A stretch of DNA of 15,631 nucleotides from NCBI GenBank assembly GCA_030151635.1, contig JASLDF010000158.1, forward strand, positions 1-15,631. The letters run 5' to 3'. The position numbers and the translations under genes were made by a program. The notes below the pieces were generated by a model, which worked only from the letters and a program-made list of their open reading frames with translations, was not told the origin of the DNA and did not search any database. Below, piece after piece: positions 1-6,113 of this stretch; positions within the stretch are counted from its first letter, which is position 1, and every line of letters starts with the position of its first letter. The stretch is from Bacteroides sp. GTDB lineage: Bacteria > Bacteroidota > Bacteroidia > Bacteroidales > Bacteroidaceae.

Positions 1-1128
1 GTTGATGTTAAATCTAGCATTCCATTTATTTGAGGGATCCCCTTGTGCAAAACTCTCAGTCCAGGCATCGCTAAACCAAGCTTGGTTCTTCCCAAGTGCA
101 TAATCAATGTAGGTATAGGTTGGCCCCATTGTCAACATTACTCCCGATACATTCTGGTAGCTATCCTTAAATCCGCGAATGCGTTTGTGCATCATGCTAA
201 AATCATTGTAAACTTTAATAGCACTTAAAACTTTATTGTTTAACGGGATATTGTAGCTTAAATGAGCTACGTAGGTATCCGCTTTGGTAGCTACATCGTA
301 TTCAGCACCATAGGCAGCCATGGACACAAAGTCTTTATTGATTACACCATCCTCATCGGCAGCATTTTTTGGATTCATTGAGTATCTTGAATATTGAAGC
401 TTCAAGTCCCAGTTATCAACAGCAACCGTATAATGTAAAGCAATTGCTTTACGCAGACCTATTTTCTCTGTATCAAGATTATAAATACCTCCAAGTAGGG
501 CAGATGCACCTATTTGCTGTTTAAAACGGTCTCCGAAATTATAAGCTACTTGCCCGTTTACTTGGTTAGTTTCTTTGTTTCTACCAGCCACATCATATCC
601 ATAGCGATCGGGAGATACGGACGATTTGTTACCAAAGTCCATAACATCCGCATTCTTAAAGAATGCAAAAGCAAAATCCCACTTATTCTTTGAATACAAG
701 TATTTAATCCCCATGTCTGAATCGTCTTCAAGCCCCAGGTAGTAATTAATACTAAAGAAGAAATTATTTGCAGAAGAAGGCTGAATACCAAAGGGAACAA
801 CAGTTAATCCAACTTGGATTTGATGATTTGCATTGAAATCATAGCCAATCCATCCCGTCCTTAGCATTGGTCCACCAGAACCTTTTGCATAAAATCGGTA
901 ATCAGCATTCAAAGAAAAGTTTTTATACTTACCGTTCAAGTCTAGTTTGAAGACATCATAACCAAAATCACCGCCTTTCTTGCGACTATCCGATTTCCAA
1001 TCAGAATAATTATAATTAAATCTCAAGGCACCTCCCAGTTTAAATTGAGGTTTCTCTTGAGCTTGAACATTGAAAAAGTTTAAGCACAACAAAGCAAAGG
1101 TAGAAAGAATGATTTCTTTATATCTCAT
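1..1128 (-). CDS. outer-membrane porin, phosphate-selective porin O/P-like (partial, 3' end outside window)
   Basis: Reading leftwards from the ATG at 1128, the frame stays open for 376 codons to the window edge, so only the C-terminal part is missing. Residues 1-23 form a signal peptide: a basic start, a hydrophobic core (IILSTFALLCLNFF) and a VQA|Q cleavage site. The mature protein starts with FKLGGALRFNYNYSDW and then shows the alternating aromatic/polar pattern of transmembrane beta strands (for example FSLNADYRFY, WDLKLQYSRYSM, TYVAHLSYNI). The phrase QVGLTVVPFGIQPSSANNFFFSINYYLGLEDDSDMGIKY is cut here as LTVVPFGIQPS and YYLGLEDDSDMGIKY; it resembles the segment of OprO/OprP-like porins where the structure is compared with its substrate pore. 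The role would be passive solute uptake across the outer membrane; the substrate cannot be read from sequence. The start is supported by the signal peptide and by a promoter about 190 nt upstream. The gene has no visible operon partner in the window. Confidence 0.8.
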   Translation of the reverse strand, partial: MRYKEIILSTFALLCLNFFNVQAQEKPQFKLGGALRFNYNYSDWKSDSRKKGGDFGYDVFKLDLNGKYKNFSLNADYRFYAKGSGGPMLRTGWIGYDFNANHQIQVGLTVVPFGIQPSSANNFFFSINYYLGLEDDSDMGIKYLYSKNKWDFAFAFFKNADVMDFGNKSSVSPDRYGYDVAGRNKETNQVNGQVAYNFGDRFKQQIGASALLGGIYNLDTEKIGLRKAIALHYTVAVDNWDLKLQYSRYSMNPKNAADEDGVINKDFVSMAAYGAEYDVATKADTYVAHLSYNIPLNNKVLSAIKVYNDFSMMHKRIRGFKDSYQNVSGVMLTMGPTYTYIDYALGKNQAWFSDAWTESFAQGDPSNKWNARFNIN

Positions 1129-1148
1129 ATAAAAATTAAGTTTTGATT

Positions 1149-1264
1149 ATATCCAAATCTTAATGAAAAGACTCTAAAAATATGATTTTGTGAAGATTGC
1201 TATGTTAAAGGAATAGCAACAAAAGATAGGAGTAGAAAACTAAATAAACTCCTAATTTGGATAT
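1149..1264 (-). promoter_or_regulatory. predicted three-way-junction RNA in the porin leader
   Basis: On the minus strand, about 20 nt before the porin ATG, a perfect 10-bp stem closes the structure (ATATCCAAAT at 1149-1158 pairs with ATTTGGATAT at 1255-1264). Two perfect 7-bp hairpins lie inside it: 1227-1233 with 1248-1254 (TAGGAGT/ACTCCTA, 14-nt loop), directly stacked on the closing stem, and 1197-1203 with 1213-1219 (TTGCTAT/ATAGCAA, 9-nt loop). A 38-nt single-stranded stretch joins the second hairpin to the 3' side of the closing stem. The pairing is read directly from the sequence. That it folds in RNA and controls the porin is inference. I do not recognise it as a known riboswitch class. 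Confidence 0.45.
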
Positions 1265-1280
1265 CAGTTAATATTAAATA

Positions 1281-1298
1281 GCCTATAGGATTATAGGC
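1281..1298 (-). promoter_or_regulatory. short hairpin near the predicted 5' end of the porin mRNA
   Basis: GCCTATA (1281-1287) and TATAGGC (1292-1298) form a perfect 7-bp stem with a 4-nt loop. It begins roughly 15-20 nt after the predicted porin transcription start. It may protect the 5' end of the mRNA or belong to the leader structure downstream. No T-run follows on the minus strand, so it is not a terminator. Confidence 0.4.
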
Positions 1299-1320
1299 AT
1301 GTTTACGACGTATAACTTTA

Positions 1321-1351
1321 CAAATATAAGGGTTTTATATTTCTTACGCAA
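1321..1351 (-). promoter_or_regulatory. Bacteroidota-type promoter for the porin gene
   Basis: On the minus strand TATATTTG (1328 to 1321) matches the -7 consensus TAnnTTTG. It is preceded by TTG (1351 to 1349) at a 20-nt spacing, as expected for a -33 element. Transcription would start near 1314, which gives a leader of about 185 nt. Confidence 0.6.
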
Positions 1352-1547
1352 CCTTAATTTCAGAACAGTATATTTAACTAGCTGATTATAAGAATATTAT
1401 TTTTATAAAGACAAAATTTAACAGAACATACAGTTGCCGAAGCACCTATTTATATATAGAGAATAATAAATATTCAAAATGGATGCTCAAAATGAAACTT
1501 TTATGCAGTTTGATGTGACACTATGAATATTTAAATAGAATAATATG

Positions 1548-1555
1548 TATATTTG
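1548..1555 (+). promoter_or_regulatory. -7 box of the peptidase gene promoter
   Basis: TATATTTG matches TAnnTTTG and lies about 36 nt before the ATG at 1592. No good -33 element is present at the right distance, so the promoter may be weak or activator-dependent. The rest of the 463-nt gap (1129-1591) between the divergent porin and peptidase genes holds the porin promoter and leader; I see nothing else in it. Confidence 0.4.
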
Positions 1556-1591
1556 TGATATTCGAAATACAAACTAATTAAATTATATCTA

Positions 1592-2773
1592 ATGAAAAAA
1601 GTCTTACTTTTAGCAGTTACCTGCTTACTAAGTCTAGGAGTTTTTGCACAAGAGAAAAACTCTGAAGAAGGATTCACTTTTACAACCGTAAAAGAAAACC
1701 CAATTACTCCAGTAAAAAACCAGAATCGATCTAGCACATGTTGGAGTTTCTCTGGTATCGGCTTCCTAGAATCTGAATTACTAAGAATGAACAAAGGTGA
1801 GTTCGATCTATCTGAAATGTTCGTTGTTAGCCACACCATGCAAGAAAGAGCCGAACTTTACGTTCGTCTTCATGGAAATGGTTCATTCTCACCAGGTGGT
1901 AGCTTCTATGACGTACTTTATACCATGAAACACCATGGTTTAGTACCACAATCTGCAATGGAAGGTATTAAATATGGCGAAGAAAAACACGTGCATTCTG
2001 AAGTAGATGCTGTAGCTGCTGGTTATGTTGATGCTATTGCTAAAGGTAGATTAAAAAAACTTTCTCCTGTGTGGAAAGATGGTTTGAAAGCTATCTACGA
2101 TACTTACCTAGGAGAATGTCCTGCTGACTTTGAATACAATGGTAAAAAATATACCCCTGAATCATTTGTAAAATATTTAGGACTGAATGCTGATGATTAT
2201 GTATCATTGACATCGTATTCTCACCACCCATTCTACTCAACTTTCTCTATTGAAATTGAAGATAACTGGAGAGGTGGTTTATCATATAACCTACCAATTG
2301 ACGAATTCATGGAAACAATGGATAACGCTATAAACAAAGGTTATACAATTGCTTGGGGTAGCGACGTTAGTGAAGTAGGATTTACTCGTAACGGTATTGC
2401 TGTACTTCCTGATATGGAGAGAACAGACCTTGCTGGTTCGGACATGGCTAAATGGACAGGAATGACTGTTGCTGACAAAACTAAAGAGGCAACATCTAAA
2501 CCAGGTCCTGAAATGGAAGTAACTCAAGAAATGCGCCAAATCGCTTTTGATAACTGGGAAACTACAGACGACCACGGTATGCTTATCTACGGTATTGCTA
2601 AAGACCAAATTGGTAATGAATACTACATGGTTAAGAACTCTTGGGGTACTGACAATAAATACAACGGTATGTGGTATGCAAGCAAATCGTTCGTAAAATT
2701 CAAAACAATGAATATCGTTGTTAACAAAAATGCTCTTCCAAAAGCTATTGCTAAAAAACTAGGTATTAAGTAA
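1592..2773 (+). CDS. secreted C1-family cysteine peptidase (aminopeptidase C / bleomycin hydrolase type)
   Basis: This papain-fold peptidase has 393 residues. Residues 1-19 are a lipid-free signal peptide (MKKVLLLAVTCLLSLGVFA|Q), so the protein is probably periplasmic or exported; classical PepC and bleomycin hydrolase are cytoplasmic. Catalytic residues are visible in order: the oxyanion-hole Gln44 and nucleophile Cys50 in QNRSSTCWSFS, His328 in TTDDHGMLIYG and Asn349 in VKNSWG. The wide gap between Cys and His, and the segment before the Cys (NPITPVKNQNRSSTC), fit the PepC-like branch. There is no obvious propeptide beyond about 20 residues. The likely role is trimming peptides outside the cytoplasm as a nutrient source. 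It stands alone, with a promoter just upstream and a strong terminator 22 nt after the stop. Exopeptidase versus endopeptidase activity cannot be decided here. Confidence 0.88.
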   Translation: MKKVLLLAVTCLLSLGVFAQEKNSEEGFTFTTVKENPITPVKNQNRSSTCWSFSGIGFLESELLRMNKGEFDLSEMFVVSHTMQERAELYVRLHGNGSFSPGGSFYDVLYTMKHHGLVPQSAMEGIKYGEEKHVHSEVDAVAAGYVDAIAKGRLKKLSPVWKDGLKAIYDTYLGECPADFEYNGKKYTPESFVKYLGLNADDYVSLTSYSHHPFYSTFSIEIEDNWRGGLSYNLPIDEFMETMDNAINKGYTIAWGSDVSEVGFTRNGIAVLPDMERTDLAGSDMAKWTGMTVADKTKEATSKPGPEMEVTQEMRQIAFDNWETTDDHGMLIYGIAKDQIGNEYYMVKNSWGTDNKYNGMWYASKSFVKFKTMNIVVNKNALPKAIAKKLGIK

Positions 2774-2794
2774 TTACTTAGACTAATAATATTT

Positions 2795-2826
2795 AAAAGG
2801 ATACCTCAATCGGGTATCCTTTTTTT
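2795..2826 (+). terminator. Rho-independent terminator of the peptidase gene
   Basis: AAAAGGATACC (2795-2805) pairs with GGTATCCTTTT (2813-2823) around a 7-nt loop and runs into a T-tract that ends at 2826. It lies 22 nt after the peptidase stop codon. Confidence 0.9.
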
Positions 2827-2963
2827 GTACTTACTAGTGACCTTAACGAAGTTTACACGTACAATATTAGAATCAATCTAGCAAGCTGCTAACACTTGAA
2901 CGGTTAGCTATAAACTCGTCAATTATTGAAAAACTACGGTTAATCAATTCTATAAATGGCAAT

Positions 2964-3004
2964 AAAAAAAGCGTTAATTTATTCACTTGAAATAAATTAA
3001 CGCT
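2964..3004 (-). terminator. Rho-independent terminator of the GH2 gene
   Basis: A perfect 14-bp stem, 2970-2983 with 2991-3004, has a 7-nt loop (CACTTGA). On the minus strand it is followed by seven Ts (the A-run at 2964-2970). It sits 35 nt past the hydrolase stop. Between it and the peptidase terminator only a small hairpin is visible (GCTAAC 2888-2893 with GTTAGC 2903-2908). Confidence 0.9.
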
Positions 3005-3038
3005 CAAATATATATATCGTAAATTGAAGGATTATGGT

Positions 3039-5663
3039 TTATCTATTTTCCCCAAACTCCAATTGTTGTTTACTCACTTCTTTTAAAATATCCAAACTAT
3101 TGGCACTCTTCACTTCAATACTACTCTTTCTTAAATCTTCTTTATTAATCATCTTTTCATAAGCAGTATATAACATTGGAACTGAAGAAGGAACGGTGTT
3201 TATTGTAATTTCTGCAGGTGCAGGTTGATAAAGACCATCAAATGTTACTCTAGCTTTTACTTTGATTTCTCCTGCCTTTGTTGTTGCACGTACCAATATA
3301 GGAGCAGTTCCCCACTCTACTAATACAGGATTAGTTTGTGTTGATCCATTAGCAATTAATTCACCTTCTCCTTCTACTGTAAACTCAATGAAACGATTAG
3401 TCAATCTTTTCACATTACCGTGTTCGTCTGTAATTGAAGCCACCACAGTAACAAAGTCCGATCCATCAGCTACCAAGTTTGTACGATCACTATCAACTGT
3501 CAATTGAATACTTGTAACACGTCTTGAAGGATATACGGTATCTACAGCCACTAAATGACCATTAAAATAGCCTTCTGCAGCTAGGAATACTTCTTTCTCT
3601 TTATTCTCATACATGCTTAAACGTTTATCAACCATAAAATCGTAAGCATCTTTAAATTCGATAATTGGCGATGGCATACCTAGTGTATCACTTTTAATGT
3701 AAACAAACTGCTCACCATTTTGTGTGTATTTTAAGCGAACCTCATCACAGTTAGAGTAAACTGTAACATCTTTACTTGAAAAAGGAGTCATCTCGTGTGC
3801 TATACTCAAGAATGGTCCCGATTCGGCAGTTGGATGTTGCTCGTTAGGGTTACGCTGTGATTTAAACATATCATACGAAAACTTAGGTTGACGATAAGCA
3901 TCCATTATTCCACCATAGAAGGGATCTGGGTGATAACCACGTTGATGATCGAAAGCATGCCACAAAGCACCACCAATATGATGACGAGATGTTCTTGACA
4001 GCGCATCGTATGATGTATAGTCATAAGATGGTTTTGCATAGTGAATCGCCTGAATCAACATCGCATTCTCGCCCCAACCTCTAGCTACACGACTAGGAGA
4101 GTTATGACTTACCCATGTGTCAACATTATCGCCCCACTCACGAGTAAAATAGGTTTTACTCTTATCATAATCGCCAGTAGCCCATTCTTTATCTGCGTTG
4201 TTAGGGTGACCAAACTGAATTTGGTAATATTCGCTACCTCTTGCAGAAGCATCACAAGCAGTATAACAAGAGGGGTAAGGAAATTCTTCGTGGACGATTT
4301 CATCCACACGCTTAGCAAAATAATCAGGATACCAAGTCTCATTCAAAATAGGTTCCCACATCCAAACCGAAGGATGGTTACGATCGCGACGAACCATATT
4401 GCGGATATCAGCGTAAACACGATTCTCAAAGATAGGATCTTCATTCCAAAATTGCCATCCTGGAGTGTTTACAATAACAAGTAAGCCTAGCTCATCACAT
4501 GCATCCATGAACGCTGGATCTTGAGGATAGTGCGCATTACGAATTACTTTCAATCCAGCATCACGCAGTTTTTTAGCATCACGCCAATGTGCATTATTAC
4601 TCACAGCATTACCTACAACTGCATAATCTTGATGACGATTCGCTCCAATCAACGGATTTTCGTATGGCTGTCCATTTAGCCAAAAACCATCCTCTCCCTT
4701 AAACTCAAAAGAACGAATACCGATACGTTTCATATAACCATCTACCACTTTACCTTTGTGATTAAACACACGAATCTCTAAATTATACAAATAAGGAGAC
4801 TCTGGTGACCATAGATTTGGTTTCTTAATAGATAATTGACCTTTAATATCGGCAAAATCACAAGACGCTGTTGTAAAGTTTCTACGATCAGAATGTACAA
4901 CCTTACCAGTGCTATCTATCAAACGAACTTCTACTCTACCTTTAGTTGCTAAAGTAGCAGCATTCTTAAGATTTAAATTATAATTAATTTCAGCTACGTT
5001 GTTTGATACATGATCATAACTAACAAATAAGCCGCCACCAGCAACATAATTCACATCATTAGGATCGGTAATATAAAGATTACTATGTGATACTAACCAA
5101 ACATCGCGATAAATACCACCAAAATAAGCAAAGTCCAACATATCTTGACGCTTGCCTGGAGGGTAAGTAATGTCATCGCTGTTATCAGCCCATACTGCAA
5201 TTACATTATCTCCACTGGCATCTAAAAAATCTGTAGCATCAATGACAATTGGCAAAAAACCTCCAAATTGTTCTTTTACTAATTGTCCATTAATATAGAT
5301 TTTTGATTTACCCATAATGGCTTCGAAATGAAGAAAATTACGTTGGTTCAATTTTACATCAGAAAGATTCAAGTGCTTTCTATACCAAACAACTCCTTGA
5401 TAGTTTACACAACCACTAGCATTTTCGGGTAATAACTCGATTCCATTTGGTACCGAAACAACGTCCCAGTCCGAATCATTGAATTCTTTTTCAAAAGCTG
5501 AAGTGACGTCACCTTTATGTAATTTCCAATTAGGGTTTAGAGAAAATACAGTTCGTCCTACATTTGGTAATTCAAAAAATCCTGCTGTAGAAAACTTAGG
5601 GTTCGCCATTAATGTCGAAAACATTAAAAGACAAAATAGTAATACTGAAAATTGGCGTTTCAT
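3039..5663 (-). CDS. secreted glycoside hydrolase family 2 enzyme (putative beta-galactosidase type)
   Basis: This protein has 874 residues with a signal peptide (residues 1-20, cleavage near LMA|N). The order follows GH2: an N-terminal jelly-roll sugar-binding domain (about 40-200; VVWYRKHLNL, YFGGIYRDVWL), an Ig-like domain (about 205-320, ending GIRSFEF), and a TIM barrel (about 325-610) starting LNGQPYENPLIGANRHQD. The predicted acid/base is Glu442 in MWEPILNETW and the predicted nucleophile is Glu509 in YFTREWGDN. ALWHAFDHQRGYHPDP is the usual late-barrel aromatic segment. Two more beta-rich domains follow (about 620-710 and 715-820), the last an Ig-like fold. GH2 enzymes hydrolyse beta-linked galactose, mannose or glucuronic acid; the substrate cannot be fixed from sequence. 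No SusC/SusD or sugar regulator lies beside it. Its terminator is at 2964-3004. Confidence 0.88.
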   Translation of the reverse strand: MKRQFSVLLFCLLMFSTLMANPKFSTAGFFELPNVGRTVFSLNPNWKLHKGDVTSAFEKEFNDSDWDVVSVPNGIELLPENASGCVNYQGVVWYRKHLNLSDVKLNQRNFLHFEAIMGKSKIYINGQLVKEQFGGFLPIVIDATDFLDASGDNVIAVWADNSDDITYPPGKRQDMLDFAYFGGIYRDVWLVSHSNLYITDPNDVNYVAGGGLFVSYDHVSNNVAEINYNLNLKNAATLATKGRVEVRLIDSTGKVVHSDRRNFTTASCDFADIKGQLSIKKPNLWSPESPYLYNLEIRVFNHKGKVVDGYMKRIGIRSFEFKGEDGFWLNGQPYENPLIGANRHQDYAVVGNAVSNNAHWRDAKKLRDAGLKVIRNAHYPQDPAFMDACDELGLLVIVNTPGWQFWNEDPIFENRVYADIRNMVRRDRNHPSVWMWEPILNETWYPDYFAKRVDEIVHEEFPYPSCYTACDASARGSEYYQIQFGHPNNADKEWATGDYDKSKTYFTREWGDNVDTWVSHNSPSRVARGWGENAMLIQAIHYAKPSYDYTSYDALSRTSRHHIGGALWHAFDHQRGYHPDPFYGGIMDAYRQPKFSYDMFKSQRNPNEQHPTAESGPFLSIAHEMTPFSSKDVTVYSNCDEVRLKYTQNGEQFVYIKSDTLGMPSPIIEFKDAYDFMVDKRLSMYENKEKEVFLAAEGYFNGHLVAVDTVYPSRRVTSIQLTVDSDRTNLVADGSDFVTVVASITDEHGNVKRLTNRFIEFTVEGEGELIANGSTQTNPVLVEWGTAPILVRATTKAGEIKVKARVTFDGLYQPAPAEITINTVPSSVPMLYTAYEKMINKEDLRKSSIEVKSANSLDILKEVSKQQLEFGENR

Positions 5664-5713
5664 ACTTCGATAAATATATGTTGGTTTATAATTAATTTGA
5701 TTATATGGAAGGG

Positions 5714-5721
5714 CAAATATA
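5714..5721 (-). promoter_or_regulatory. -7 box of the GH2 gene promoter
   Basis: On the minus strand TATATTTG matches TAnnTTTG and lies about 50 nt before the ATG at 5663. No TTG is found 19-21 nt upstream, so an activator may be needed, as would be sensible for a substrate-induced hydrolase. The activator idea is inference. Confidence 0.4.
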
Positions 5722-5927
5722 AGATTTTTACCAATAGCAGAAGGCTAATATTTCATAATAGATTCAATCTTTACATTACAGTCTATTAACAATTATATAA
5801 TGAGGTGGCTAGAAAGTAATAAGAGCTGAATACAAGTAGCTAAATTTCAAGATTCAATTTTCCATTTCATATAATAAATTTCTAAAATAAAAAATTAAAA
5901 GCATAGCTAGTCCTAATTTTTAATCGC
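5722..5927. other. intergenic stretch between divergent GH2 and nrdD promoters
   Basis: This AT-rich stretch has no convincing coding region. One loose inverted repeat is visible (AATAGA near 5757-5762 with TCTATT near 5783-5788). I see no clear FNR-type or NrdR-type operator. The 450-nt gap as a whole (5664-6113) also holds the GH2 and nrdD -7 boxes and the nrdD leader, which are described separately. Confidence 0.4.
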
Positions 5928-5935
5928 TATATTTG
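5928..5935 (+). promoter_or_regulatory. -7 box of the nrdDG promoter
   Basis: TATATTTG matches TAnnTTTG. The -33 region (about 5905-5910) is poor, with TAG rather than TTG. If used, transcription starts near 5942 and leaves a leader of about 170 nt before the nrdD ATG. Confidence 0.45.
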
Positions 5936-5940
5936 TAAGA

Positions 5941-6113
5941 GATAGTTCTCGCAAAAATCCAATCAAAACACTATCAATCAGTCTTTTATAGAACAAAAAC
6001 CTCATTACAATAGCTTTGAGGCATAGATAATTATAAATTAAGATAATGGACAACTTTAAAAATATTTTTTTTGAAAAGTTTTCCAAAAATAGAATTTACT
6101 AATAGATATTGAC
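5941..6113 (+). promoter_or_regulatory. long 5' leader of nrdD with weak inverted repeats
   Basis: Three weak pairings are visible: GATAGT (5941-5946) with ACTATC (5970-5975), CCTCA (6000-6004) with TGAGG (6017-6021), and AACTTT with AAAGTT around a long A/T run near 6054-6080. None has the form of a terminator or a riboswitch that I recognise. The length is unusual compared with the 25-40 nt leaders predicted for several other genes here. Confidence 0.3.

Noticed and set aside
558..800. 80-residue open frame on the minus strand
   Set aside because: It lies in another frame within the porin gene, whose long frame has a signal peptide and beta-strand pattern.
2291..2608. 105-residue open frame antisense to the peptidase
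   Set aside because: It is a shadow of the well-supported peptidase frame and resembles no known protein.
2888..2908. GCTAAC/GTTAGC hairpin between two terminators
   Set aside because: It has only 6 bp with a 9-nt loop, no T-run and no nearby gene, so chance is likely.
4041..4484. 147-residue open frame antisense to the GH2 gene
   Set aside because: It has no recognisable motif and the opposite strand carries the GH2 catalytic region.
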